A stretch of 41,875 nucleotides of DNA from Microcaldota archaeon (GCA_027345185.1 DAHWIK010000048.1:1-41875); one strand, 5' to 3'; shown: positions 8,655 through 17,951, numbered from the stretch's first letter. Notes: generated by a model not told the origin, from the sequence alone. Numbers and translations: made by a program.

Positions 8655-9416
8655 TTATATAGTCATTCTGCTCCGCACTATCCTGTCAAGTTTTCTTGCT
8701 AGGTCTTCTATTTTACTCTTTACACGAACTATCTTAAGCTCTTTCTCCGAAACCCTTACCCTGAATGAGTCGCCTGGTTTTAGCTCTGCTATTTCGGTAC
8801 CATCGTACCTGAGTAGACCATTGTACTTGACTATCTCTATCTCTATTATCTTAGATGAGTCTACAACTATTGGATTGCGATACGGACCATCTACGTTGAG
8901 GAAGGTTAGGCACATCACGTTTGGTATGAGCAGTATGGGTCCGCCTGCGGATTTGTTGTAGGCAGTTGATCCTATAGAGCTTGTTATAAGTATGCCGTCC
9001 CCGCTCATGACATATGGGTATATCTCATACCTCTTGCCTTTCTTTATCTCGTATATCTTGAAGCTTACCTCTTCGAGCACATTATGGAGCAGAGCCTCAT
9101 TCACTGCATAATATCTCTTCCCTTTGTGAGATATCTCCATCTTGTTCTCAAGTTTCTCTACGTAGTAATCGTTGTTCTTAAGCGACTTGATCACGAGGTC
9201 GATGTCATCAAGGTTTACGTCCGAATAGTAGCCTATGCTCCCCCTCTCTTCGCTGCGTATCGGGAGTATGGGCCCGGAATATTCTTTTGCAGCCTTTACG
9301 AATGTTCCATCTCCGCCAACTGCAATGCATATGTCACCGTTGTTTGATAACTTGAATGCCTTGTACAGCGGCTTTAGCTGTCTGTATTCCTTGTTCTTGA
9401 CTATCTTTATCAGCAT
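8655..9416 (-). CDS. nadK: NAD kinase
   Basis: AVGGDGTFVKAA, SGDGILITSSIGSTAYNKSAGGP. Likely start MLIKIV at 9416, just after the E3 stop. Confidence 0.88.
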   Translation of the reverse strand: MLIKIVKNKEYRQLKPLYKAFKLSNNGDICIAVGGDGTFVKAAKEYSGPILPIRSEERGSIGYYSDVNLDDIDLVIKSLKNNDYYVEKLENKMEISHKGKRYYAVNEALLHNVLEEVSFKIYEIKKGKRYEIYPYVMSGDGILITSSIGSTAYNKSAGGPILLIPNVMCLTFLNVDGPYRNPIVVDSSKIIEIEIVKYNGLLRYDGTEIAELKPGDSFRVRVSEKELKIVRVKSKIEDLARKLDRIVRSRMTI

Positions 9417-9420
9417 GAAA

Positions 9421-10797
9421 TCATTTTTTCCCGTAATAGAAGTGTATGGGTCTGTCAAGTGCTGCTTCTGCGACCTCCTGCATGAGCTCCGAGAATGTTG
9501 GATGCGGATGTATCGTGTCTGCTATGTCCTCCAGAGTTGCTCCCATCTCTATTGCAAGTACGGCCTCAGATATCATTGCGTTTGCATCTTGAGATACAAT
9601 CTCCACACCCCTGACCAGACCATTTGAATCGTAGGCAATCTTTATGAAACCGTTCGTATTATTAAGTGCTATGGCGCGTCCAAGCGCAGTAAGGGGAAAC
9701 TTCTTTATGCTTACTTCTTCACCATCAAGCCTGCCTGCAATTGCAATCTCTGGGTCTGAAAATATCACTGCTGGGATTACGGCGTTCTCAAAGGCGTCGT
9801 TCTTTCCTGCCGCTACCTCTGCTGCAATCTCTCCCTGCCTTATCGCCTTGTGGGCAAGAAGGGGCTCGCCTATCACGTCACCTATCGCAAGTATGTTGGG
9901 ATCTGTTGTCCGCAGGGACGAATCTGTCTTTATAAATCCGTTTTCGTCAAGCGTGACCTTGGTGTTCTGAAGGCCCAGCCCATTGGTATAAGGTACCAGG
10001 CCAACGGCAGACACTATTACATCTGCTGTTATTGAATCCCCACTGCTCAGGCTCACGTCTTTTCCTTGGTGTGATTGCGGCGTGGTGTCGGTATGGACAG
10101 TCACGCCTAATTCCTGCATCCTCCTCTTCACAAGGGATACTGCCTCTTTGTCGAATTTTGAAAGAACGTCTGAATGCGCTATGATGTCCACTTTGGTGCC
10201 TAATTTAGCGTATAATGTGCCTATCTCAACTGCAACGTATCCTGCCCCGATTATTACCATGCTCTTTGGTATGGTCTGGAGCATCAACGCCTCCTTATAA
10301 TCTATTATATCGTCATTGAAGTCGAATCCTGGAAGCGCTTTTGATTCAGAGCCCGTGGCTATTATAGCCTTCTTGAAATCCAACTCCTCTCCGTTAGTGA
10401 GCTGCACTGCGCTTGAAGAGAGGAATGTTCCCTGGTCCTTTACGACCTCTATGTTGTTTGATTTGCAAAGGTATTCTACGCCCAGCTCAAGCTTCTTTGA
10501 TACATCCATCCTCCACTGGTACATCTTTTCCGCGTCTATGCTTACCTCGCTCGCCTTTATCCCGAACTTCTCCGAATGGGTCATTTCATAGAACAGGTCA
10601 GCTATGTGTATGAGCGTCTTGGAGGGTATGCATGCATAGTTCAGGCAGTGGCCGCCCATCTTGTTCTTCTCCACTATCACCGTGTTCATCCCGAGCTGGG
10701 ATGCCCTTATTGCAGATACATATCCGCCTACGCCTCCGCCTATCACTGCAAGGTCGACATTTTCAGGAAGGGAGCCCATAACCATGATTTCATCCAA
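9421..10797 (-). CDS. lpdA: Dihydrolipoyl dehydrogenase (E3)
   Basis: GGHCLNYACIPSKTLIH redox disulfide, GAGYVAVEIGTLYAKLG, HPHPTFSELMQEVA. Confidence 0.93.
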   Translation of the reverse strand: MDEIMVMGSLPENVDLAVIGGGVGGYVSAIRASQLGMNTVIVEKNKMGGHCLNYACIPSKTLIHIADLFYEMTHSEKFGIKASEVSIDAEKMYQWRMDVSKKLELGVEYLCKSNNIEVVKDQGTFLSSSAVQLTNGEELDFKKAIIATGSESKALPGFDFNDDIIDYKEALMLQTIPKSMVIIGAGYVAVEIGTLYAKLGTKVDIIAHSDVLSKFDKEAVSLVKRRMQELGVTVHTDTTPQSHQGKDVSLSSGDSITADVIVSAVGLVPYTNGLGLQNTKVTLDENGFIKTDSSLRTTDPNILAIGDVIGEPLLAHKAIRQGEIAAEVAAGKNDAFENAVIPAVIFSDPEIAIAGRLDGEEVSIKKFPLTALGRAIALNNTNGFIKIAYDSNGLVRGVEIVSQDANAMISEAVLAIEMGATLEDIADTIHPHPTFSELMQEVAEAALDRPIHFYYGKK

Positions 10798-12031
10798 GAA
10801 TTTCGAGGAATTCCGGATCCTCCAGGTATTTTATCAGTGCATTTCCGAACTTCACCGCTTCGGCCCCGTCTACAACCCTGTGATCAAATACGAGTGAGAA
10901 AGGCAGTATCTTTGCTGGCTTTATCTCTCCGTTTTCGACTATTGGCATGTCCTTTATCATGCCAGCGCCGAGTATACCGACATCCGGGTGGTTTATTATC
11001 GGCACGGAGAGGAATCCGCCGCCGAGGCTGCCTATGTTTGTTATAGTGAATGTCGTGTCGCGCATCTCATCTATAGTTATCGTCTGCTTGCTTATCTTTT
11101 CATGCAGTTCCTGTATCTCTTTTGCAATCTCCACGATATTTTTCTTGTCTGCATTTTTTATTACGACTACTTTCAATCCGTCAGGGGCCTCTGCTGCAAG
11201 GCCTATGTTGTAGTATTTCTTTACTATTATCTCCTGTTTGTCCCTGTCGTAGCTCGAGTTCGCCATCGGATTCTCCTTCAGCGCCTCTACTGTTGATTTT
11301 ATTATGAATGGCAGGAAGGTAAGCTTAACCCCCAATTTCTCCACATTAGGCTTCTCCCTCTTAACTATGTTGTATAGATTTGTCGCGTTGATCAGATCCA
11401 TATGCGTGAATGTTGGTATTGACAGGGAAAGCTCTACATTCTTTGCTATTGCCTTCCTAGTCTGCGACATTGGAACACGCTCTATCTCGCCTGCATGATT
11501 GCCTTCAATCACTTCTGGAGATTTTGCTACCTGCTGCTGCGGGCCGGACGCCTTGCTTGCGAAGTTCTTAATGTCGTTCTCAAGAATCCTTCCTCCAGGG
11601 CCTGTCCCTGCTACCTTTGATATGTCTATGTTATTGTCCCTTGCGAGCTTCCTTACGTTGGGTGTTGCAATCACCTCCTGCGGATGAGGCTGCTGTGGAG
11701 TATTATTCTCTACTCTCTGTGCCTCTGGCTGCATGTTGGATTTGGCTGGTTGCGTGGCAGGTGACCGCTGTGGTACGTGACCTATGTTGTTCAGTTCAGA
11801 TTCCTCGCCTATGTATGCTAGGGTGTCTCCAACGTGGACTATGGAATCGTTGGGCACGTTTATCTTTATCTTCCCTGATATTGGGGATGGCGCATTGACC
11901 ACTGCCTTGTCAGTCTCCACCTGCACAACTGGTTCGTCTTCCCTAACCGTGTCGCCGTCATTGACAAGCCACTTCTGCACGTGGCCCTCCGTTATTCCCT
12001 CTCCTACATCAACAAATTTAATCTCTTTCAA
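10790..12031 (-). CDS. 2-oxoacid dehydrogenase E2 (dihydrolipoyl acyltransferase)
   Basis: Lipoyl domain VQVETDKAVVNAP, peripheral subunit-binding domain ATPNVRKLARDNNIDISKVAGTGPGGRI, catalytic DHRVVDGAEAVKF. Confidence 0.93.
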   Translation of the reverse strand: MKEIKFVDVGEGITEGHVQKWLVNDGDTVREDEPVVQVETDKAVVNAPSPISGKIKINVPNDSIVHVGDTLAYIGEESELNNIGHVPQRSPATQPAKSNMQPEAQRVENNTPQQPHPQEVIATPNVRKLARDNNIDISKVAGTGPGGRILENDIKNFASKASGPQQQVAKSPEVIEGNHAGEIERVPMSQTRKAIAKNVELSLSIPTFTHMDLINATNLYNIVKREKPNVEKLGVKLTFLPFIIKSTVEALKENPMANSSYDRDKQEIIVKKYYNIGLAAEAPDGLKVVVIKNADKKNIVEIAKEIQELHEKISKQTITIDEMRDTTFTITNIGSLGGGFLSVPIINHPDVGILGAGMIKDMPIVENGEIKPAKILPFSLVFDHRVVDGAEAVKFGNALIKYLEDPEFLEILG

Positions 12032-12035
12032 AAAA

Positions 12036-13001
12036 TCACACCGACATTATCTTGTCTATCGAATTTGATATCTTCCTATCGTTTGGTATATAGAACTTCT
12101 CGTATCCTGGGAACGGATATGGTAGGCTGTCTGAAGCCACTCTGAGTATTGGCGCCTTCAGCTCGAACATACCCTTCTCTGCTATCCTTGCGGATATCTC
12201 TGCGCCAACACCGAAGCTAAGAGGCGCTTCGTGAACTATGATCACCCGTCCTGTCTTCTTCGCGCTGTTTAGTATTGTCTCCTCGTCTAATGGATTTATT
12301 GTCCTTAGGTCTATTATCTCTGCGTCAACCTTCTTTTTGTCCACAACATTTTTTACAACGTTGACCATGGTTCCATATGTGATTATTGATAGGTCATTGC
12401 CCGCTTTTATCACGTTTGACTTTCCTATCGGAACTTCGTATGCTTCATCAGGAATCTCCTGCTTGAAGAGGCGGTATAGCCTTGTTGGTTCAAGGAATAA
12501 TACTGGGTCTTCCATCCTTGCGGCCTTAATAAGGAGGCCCTTTGCATCGTATGGCGTTGAAGGCTCCACCACGATCAGGCCACCTATGTGTGAATAAAGC
12601 GCTTCTGGGCTCTCAGAGTGGTGCTCCAGCGTCCTTACCCCTCCGCTTACAGGAGTGCGGATTGTCATGGGTACCTTAAATGTGGACCTTGACCTTGACC
12701 TATATCTTGCGGCGTGGTTGACTATCTGGCTGAATGAGAGGTACATAAAGCCTGCAAACTGGACCTCCGGTATCGGATGCATTCCTGAAAGTGCCATGCC
12801 TATCGAAGTGCCGATTATCCCAGATTCCGCAAGAGGGGTGTCTATTACCCTCCCCTCCCCGAACTTGTCTATAAGGCCTTCTGTTACCCTGAATACTCCG
12901 CCGTCCCTTCCGACGTCCTCCCCTAGCAGCACGATATCGTTGTTCTCCTTCATGCTGAGCTCAAGGGCATTGTTTATTGCTGATACCATGTTCACTAGCA
13001 T
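12036..13001 (-). CDS. 2-oxoacid dehydrogenase E1 beta
   Basis: LLGEDVGRDGGVFRVTEGL, DTPLAESGIIGTSIGMAL, IDLRTINPLDEETI. Confidence 0.93.
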   Translation of the reverse strand: MLVNMVSAINNALELSMKENNDIVLLGEDVGRDGGVFRVTEGLIDKFGEGRVIDTPLAESGIIGTSIGMALSGMHPIPEVQFAGFMYLSFSQIVNHAARYRSRSRSTFKVPMTIRTPVSGGVRTLEHHSESPEALYSHIGGLIVVEPSTPYDAKGLLIKAARMEDPVLFLEPTRLYRLFKQEIPDEAYEVPIGKSNVIKAGNDLSIITYGTMVNVVKNVVDKKKVDAEIIDLRTINPLDEETILNSAKKTGRVIIVHEAPLSFGVGAEISARIAEKGMFELKAPILRVASDSLPYPFPGYEKFYIPNDRKISNSIDKIMSV

Positions 13002-14075
13002 TCATTCACCCTGCCAGAAGTTGTTGGCTTCAGAGTCCTTTAATTCATAGTCCAGAGTCTCTGGAACGAAGCTGTAAAGATTCTGGAACATCGACTTGGG
13101 GTCTGGCTTGAAACCTTCGGCTATTTCAACTTCAGCATCTATGAGCTTCTTCTGCTCCTCGACCGCCTGGGCCTCTATCTGGTCGCTCCACAGGCCCTTC
13201 TTTGTAAGGTAAAGCTTCATCCTAAGTATAGGATCCTTCTTCGCCCACTCTTCGACTTCCGCTGCATTCCTGTACTTGTTCGGATCGTCAGATGTGGTGT
13301 GCATACCGGCCCGGTATGTTATGCATTCTATTACGGTAGGACCATTTGCAGCATTCTTCAATGCCTCTGCAGTAGCCTTGTACACTGCAACGGCGTCATT
13401 TCCGTCTACCTGCATTCCTGGTATGCCTGCTGCTAATGCCTTTTGTGCAAGGGTCTCTGCAGCCGTCTGCTTTGACCTTGGTATTGATATGGCCCACTGG
13501 TTGTTCTGTATGATTATTACTAATGGCGCTCGCCACACACCTGCAAAATTTATGGCCTCATAAAAGTCACCTTCAGACGTTCCTCCATCTCCTACATACG
13601 CTATCACTGCGTTTCCTGTCTTCTTGTACTTTTGTGCGAAAGCCATTCCAACAGAGTGGGGCATCTGGGTGCCCACTGGGACTGACATTGGAAATCCGCG
13701 AACTTCTGGGGGTATCATGTTTCCCTCTTCAAAGCCCATCCAGTACATGTAGAAAAGGTGAAGTGGCAGTCCTCTTGCAAAATAGACTCCGTGCTGCCTG
13801 AATGCAGGAACGAATATGTCATTTTTTCTCATTGCGGCAGCCGTCCCTATATTGACTGCTTCCTCTCCTAGGCTTGGAGCATATGTGGCAGATCTGCCCT
13901 GCCTTTGCAGGCTGACGGCCTTCTGGTCGGCGTTTCTGGTCAACAGCATCAGCTTTAGCATCTCTACTAATTTATCATCGGTTAGCTCTGCCGGAAAGAG
14001 GCCAGAATCAACATTCCCAAGCTCGTCCATTATTTGAAGGTACTGTATTTTTCCTTCGAATGCGTCTCTTATCAA
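13002..14075 (-). CDS. 2-oxoacid dehydrogenase E1 alpha
   Basis: ThDP motif GDGGTSEGDFYEAINFAGVWRAPLVIIIQNNQWAIS. Start uncertain: TTG 14075 retains AFEGKIQYLQIMDELG, which resembles other E1a N-termini; ATG 14030 also possible. Confidence 0.9.
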   Translation of the reverse strand: MIRDAFEGKIQYLQIMDELGNVDSGLFPAELTDDKLVEMLKLMLLTRNADQKAVSLQRQGRSATYAPSLGEEAVNIGTAAAMRKNDIFVPAFRQHGVYFARGLPLHLFYMYWMGFEEGNMIPPEVRGFPMSVPVGTQMPHSVGMAFAQKYKKTGNAVIAYVGDGGTSEGDFYEAINFAGVWRAPLVIIIQNNQWAISIPRSKQTAAETLAQKALAAGIPGMQVDGNDAVAVYKATAEALKNAANGPTVIECITYRAGMHTTSDDPNKYRNAAEVEEWAKKDPILRMKLYLTKKGLWSDQIEAQAVEEQKKLIDAEVEIAEGFKPDPKSMFQNLYSFVPETLDYELKDSEANNFWQGE

Positions 14076-14215
14076 GGATACCGCCAATAAGATATAACTG
14101 AATAGGCATTTATTGTTTGCGTAGGTTAGTTTGTATCTCCATCTCCGAAAACTCGCTACAAATAAGCTTAAATCTGTTTTGGACGCATCTTTATTCATTT
14201 AAAGAGTACGATTAT

Positions 14216-14953
14216 TTGGATGCTTTGATATTGTGCGGCGGATTTGCAACCAGGTTAGAGCCGATAACGTTTTTTGTTCCGAAGCCTTTGCTCCCCATAG
14301 GGGGAAGGCCAATTCTCGACCATATAGTGGACTGTGTAGCAGCGTTGGGAGTTGAAAGGATAGTGCTTTCCACAAATAGAAAATTCAACGGCCAGTTTGA
14401 GTACTGGGCAAAGAACAAGATGTCGGCAGGATTCGGTAAAAAGATAGAGATAGTTGATGAGCCGTCTATGCACCACAGGGAAAAATTCGGGGCGATCAAG
14501 GGAATAAATTACACGATAAGCCGTGCCAAATTGGCAGAAGATCTGCTGATAGTTGCAGGAGACAATTTCTTTACGTTCAGCCTTGTTAAGCTTGTAGATG
14601 AATTCAAAAAATCCAGAAAAGCCACTATAGCGGTTCATGACATCAAGTTGTCTGAGGATGCCAAGAGGTTTGGTGTGGTGATTATGAAAGGGAATAGCGT
14701 AGAGGGTTTTGAGGAGAAGCCGTGGTCACCAAAATCGTCTCTGATAAGCACAGGCATCTATCTGTTCCCTAAGGAACTGCTTGGGAAATTCAACGAATAC
14801 GTAAACGATGGAAACAACCCCGATGCTCCTGGCTATTTTCTCCAGTGGCTTATAGGCAAGGAGAAGGTGCACGGAGTAGTTTACAGGGAAGCGTGGTATG
14901 ACATAGGGACTGTAGATACATACAAAAAGGTATTCGACGCTTATCTGAACTAA
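14216..14953 (+). CDS. Sugar-nucleotide transferase (glucose-1-phosphate nucleotidyltransferase type)
   Basis: ALILCGGFATRLEPITFFVPKPLLPIGGRPILDHIV; GDNFFTFSL; GIYLFP. Start uncertain (TTG 14216; ORF open from 14117). Confidence 0.88.
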   Translation: MDALILCGGFATRLEPITFFVPKPLLPIGGRPILDHIVDCVAALGVERIVLSTNRKFNGQFEYWAKNKMSAGFGKKIEIVDEPSMHHREKFGAIKGINYTISRAKLAEDLLIVAGDNFFTFSLVKLVDEFKKSRKATIAVHDIKLSEDAKRFGVVIMKGNSVEGFEEKPWSPKSSLISTGIYLFPKELLGKFNEYVNDGNNPDAPGYFLQWLIGKEKVHGVVYREAWYDIGTVDTYKKVFDAYLN

Positions 14954-14958
14954 TACTT

Positions 14959-14998
14959 GACAATTCCACCCATCGCCAAGCGGCGTGGGATTCCTTGT
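14959..14998 (+). repeat. Orphan hairpin resembling an IS200/IS605 right end
   Basis: tgacaattccaCCCA(T)CGCC-AAGC-GGCGTGGGattccttgtc: 8-bp stem with one bulged T; shares CCCATC…CGGYGTGGGMTTCCTT with the 32726 hairpin. Confidence 0.45.
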
Positions 14999-15021
14999 CT
15001 AGATTAGATGATTATGGCCCT

Positions 15022-16131
15022 TCAGTCCGCGCGCCTTAATACAGAGGATAGGTTGCCTGCATCGATGTGGCCCCTTCTGAACTGCATAAGAGCGAAACTG
15101 TGCTGTATCGTTCCGTCTTCCGTAACTACGTTGACATGATTCTGTAGTATGTTTGCAACTTCTCCACCGAACATCGCAAATGTTGTTATGATGCCGTTTG
15201 ATACGTTTGATTCTGCAAACACAGTATGCAGTTCATGATCTATATTCCCAGAGAAGATATTTTCTATCAGCATTGCCGCAAGCACATAGGATATTTTGTT
15301 GTCCCTGTAATCTGGATGAACAACAAAATCTGTGAGTTCCACCGTATGAAGCACTCTGCCATTCGCCAATACTATCTGGCTTGTTTCTGTTAAGGCAACA
15401 CCTACAACATTATTATTTTCTCCGTAAGCCAGTGCTATGGTGTTTGAAGGCGCAGTTATGTTCCTTATTGCGCTTCCATACGAATACTCGAATGTTTTGA
15501 GCAGTTCTGCTATGTCGTTGTAATCCTGTGATGGCACAAAACTTGTTTTGTTGTCGAATAGTCTATATGTGGCCTGGGAGGTGTTTCTTATCCTGTCCAT
15601 AACCTTCTCTGCAGTTGAACTCTCTGTCCCGTAAGCCTCCTTTGACCTTGCCACGCTTATTAGAGACTCATATTGCTCTTGTGGAAGTCTTCTGCTTCCC
15701 TCATTGTAGCCCAGATAAACCAGATTATATCCGTCACCAACAGACAGGCTTCCCTCTATGCTGGCTCCAACAGCATCTCCGGTTACAGTCTCGGATAACC
15801 GGGCTAGCATCTCGTCGCTTACAACTGTTTTTATAGTCATTCTGGTCGCTCCACCTGCAGCCCTTCCAGCCCTGATGTCCTCTATGCACATTTTTACTAC
15901 TGTTGACACAAAATTGATTCCCTCTGTGTCTTCTATTGGCCTCAGCGTCCTATCTCCGGCTGGCTGTTTTATTGATTCCTCTGTCTCAACCCCTATTGTC
16001 CCCCCCAACCTCCCAGATGATCTTAATCTTATTTCATTTACGGGCCCCTGGCTTGTAGAATCGATTTTGTCAGTAATCAGCATTCTGGCTATCCTTTCAT
16101 TACCGTAGTTTCGGTTTGGCAGTGCATGCAT
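15022..16131 (-). CDS. Hypothetical protein with C-terminal GNAT (AblB-like N-acetyltransferase) domain
   Basis: HTVELTDFVVHPDYRDNKISYVLAAMLIENIF…VFAESNVSNGIITTFAMFGGEVANILQN resembles GNAT motif A/B of AblB-like enzymes; N-terminal half unassigned. Confidence 0.55.
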   Translation of the reverse strand: MHALPNRNYGNERIARMLITDKIDSTSQGPVNEIRLRSSGRLGGTIGVETEESIKQPAGDRTLRPIEDTEGINFVSTVVKMCIEDIRAGRAAGGATRMTIKTVVSDEMLARLSETVTGDAVGASIEGSLSVGDGYNLVYLGYNEGSRRLPQEQYESLISVARSKEAYGTESSTAEKVMDRIRNTSQATYRLFDNKTSFVPSQDYNDIAELLKTFEYSYGSAIRNITAPSNTIALAYGENNNVVGVALTETSQIVLANGRVLHTVELTDFVVHPDYRDNKISYVLAAMLIENIFSGNIDHELHTVFAESNVSNGIITTFAMFGGEVANILQNHVNVVTEDGTIQHSFALMQFRRGHIDAGNLSSVLRRAD

Positions 16132-16195
16132 TGACTAAACCCTTTTATTTTGATAACGTTATGTCACCAATTAATATTTAAACTTTGGCATAATG

Positions 16196-16212
16196 ATTAC
16201 GAATATCGTAAT
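16196..16212. promoter_or_regulatory. Palindromic operator site 1: ATTACG-AATAT-CGTAAT
   Basis: Perfect 6-bp arms, 18 bp upstream of the TATA centre (~16178) of the GNAT-like gene. Confidence 0.7.
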
Positions 16213-16264
16213 ATTAGATTGACGGCGCTATATTGGTATTTGGATGGAGTATATAGAGTAACTT

Positions 16265-16281
16265 TCTACGGATATCGTAAA
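16265..16281. promoter_or_regulatory. Operator site 2: TCTACG-GATAT-CGTAAA
   Basis: Same motif, 69 bp centre-to-centre from site 1, just past the M20 stop. Confidence 0.6.
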
Positions 16282-16282
16282 A

Positions 16283-17416
16283 CTAGAGCTTTTCTATCAT
16301 TTCGTCAAATAGTTTAGCTGTTTCGCGTAGGCTCCTCTTTGAGACCCATTCGTTTGCAGAATGCTCGTTGCCTCCTTTTGGTCCTATGGTAACTACAGGT
16401 ATTCCCAATACGGCAAGGACGTTTTCGTCTGCAACTGATAATCCATAACTCTTCGTAAGTTTGCCTGCGTGCTCCTTTGATAGTGCGATTATCTTGTTTA
16501 CGTACCTGTTTTTGTCATCAGTTATGTATGGATCAAGATATGGAGTTTCTCTCTTTTTAACGTAAACCGTTGTCTTGGTGACCGGATTTAGGACTCCGGA
16601 TCTGGCCAGACCCCTGATGTATCTTTCCACCCTGTCTCTAGCGTCTGCGCTGTTGCTTGGAGGGACCAAATGGATATCAAATTCAACATAAGCGTCCTGA
16701 GGAACAGAGAGGCTAGTCGAGACGCTCCTTATCTCACTTATGAATATGCTCTCCCTGCCAAGTTTTTTGTGATACTTTCTTTCAATCTTGTTTATATTCA
16801 ATGCTATCTTTGCAGCCTGCTCAAGGGCGCTTACTCCCTTTTCAGGCTCTGCTCCGTGCGAAGATCTGCCTTTTACTTCTACCCCAATCACGCACCTGCC
16901 CCTTCGGCCCAGAGTCACTACACCTACGCCACCATCGTTTTCATCGGTAACGCCGGCTTCTCCAGTAACAGCAACCTTTACATCATTGAACCATTTCTTG
17001 TGCCTGCGAACTGTTGTCCAGGCCCCTTTTGATATGTTCTCCTCGTCTGCGCAGAATAAGAGTTTTATGTGTTTTCCATTTGACTTTATCGCCGCATCCA
17101 ATATCACAGCCACTCCTGCTTTCATGTCGTGGGTTCCAAGGCCGTATAGTCTGTCGCCGTCTTGCGTAAGCTTTAGCGGGTTAGTCCTCCATGTGCCGTA
17201 AAGAGGTACAGTATCGATATGGCCATAAAAAAGTAGGGCTGGGCCATTCTTCCCTTTCTCTGCAAGCACATTGAATCTGCCTTTTTCCAGATAGTCTCTG
17301 CTGGTTTTAAATCCGTTCTTTTTGAGGAGCCTCTCAACGAATTCGCCTATCTTCTTCTCTTCTGGAAACGGGGAACGTATACTAACAAGATCTCTAAGCA
17401 GTTCTAACTCTGACAT
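16283..17416 (-). CDS. M20-family metallopeptidase/deacylase (ArgE/DapE/LysK type)
   Basis: YGHIDTVP, GLGTHDMKAGVAVILDA, FCADEE, SSHGAEPEKG, GPKGGNEHSANEWV. ORF runs to ATG 17437, but the TATA position favours MSELELL at 17416. Confidence 0.85.
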   Translation of the reverse strand: MSELELLRDLVSIRSPFPEEKKIGEFVERLLKKNGFKTSRDYLEKGRFNVLAEKGKNGPALLFYGHIDTVPLYGTWRTNPLKLTQDGDRLYGLGTHDMKAGVAVILDAAIKSNGKHIKLLFCADEENISKGAWTTVRRHKKWFNDVKVAVTGEAGVTDENDGGVGVVTLGRRGRCVIGVEVKGRSSHGAEPEKGVSALEQAAKIALNINKIERKYHKKLGRESIFISEIRSVSTSLSVPQDAYVEFDIHLVPPSNSADARDRVERYIRGLARSGVLNPVTKTTVYVKKRETPYLDPYITDDKNRYVNKIIALSKEHAGKLTKSYGLSVADENVLAVLGIPVVTIGPKGGNEHSANEWVSKRSLRETAKLFDEMIEKL

Positions 17417-17465
17417 GTGATCATATACATTTTCCATGCCTGCTTATTTAAATGTTATCGAATAT

Positions 17466-17482
17466 GATACGGAAGTCGTAAT
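17466..17482. promoter_or_regulatory. Operator site 3: GATACG-GAAGT-CGTAAT
   Basis: Same motif, 17 bp upstream of the TATA centre (~17449) of the M20 gene. Confidence 0.6.
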
Positions 17483-17533
17483 TTGTGCGTGTTGATAATA
17501 TAATCCTTAAAATCAGCGCTAATGTGGAATTTT

Positions 17534-17550
17534 ATTACGGATATCGTAAT
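17534..17550. promoter_or_regulatory. Operator site 4: ATTACG-GATAT-CGTAAT
   Basis: Perfect 6-bp arms, 68 bp centre-to-centre from site 3; touches the Lrp stop codon. Confidence 0.7.
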
Positions 17551-17945
17551 CACTTGAGGACAAGACTTGTAGATGTGTCGGTTACTCCCTCTATGGCCCT
17601 TATCTTTTCAACGGTTGCGTTGACGTTCTCTATTGAGCTTGACTCCACAAAGCAGATTATATCGAAGTTGCCAGATATCTCGTATGTCCTGTCAACGCCG
17701 AGCTTTCTTATGGAATCTGCAACCCTCGTAGTGGATATGGAACGTGATGTTGCCACCATTACCACTGCATTGACGTCGTCCTTGGTTTCTATGGTGAACT
17801 TCTTTATCGTGCCGTCCTTTGAGAGTCTGGCCACGCGCGCCCTTACTGCACCCTCGGTAAGGTTTATGGCCTTTGCCATGTCTACGAAAGATGACCTTCC
17901 ATTGCCCCTTAAAATGCTGAGGATACGAGCGTCTATATCATCCAT
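17550..17945 (-). CDS. Lrp/AsnC-family transcriptional regulator
   Basis: MDDIDARILSILRGNGRSSFVDMAKAINLTEGAVRARVARLSKDGTIKKF HTH plus RAM-like C-terminal domain. Confidence 0.92.
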   Translation of the reverse strand: MDDIDARILSILRGNGRSSFVDMAKAINLTEGAVRARVARLSKDGTIKKFTIETKDDVNAVVMVATSRSISTTRVADSIRKLGVDRTYEISGNFDIICFVESSSIENVNATVEKIRAIEGVTDTSTSLVLK

Positions 17946-17951
17946 AAGTAG

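Noticed and set aside
10316-10591. Many long antisense or overlapping ORFs (e.g. 10316-10591 +, 20699-21301 +, 24254-25051 -, 25782-26387 -, 36083-36778 -)
   Set aside because: They lie opposite strongly supported genes, have biased Ser/Leu-rich composition and show no family motifs; shadow ORFs of codon-biased genes.
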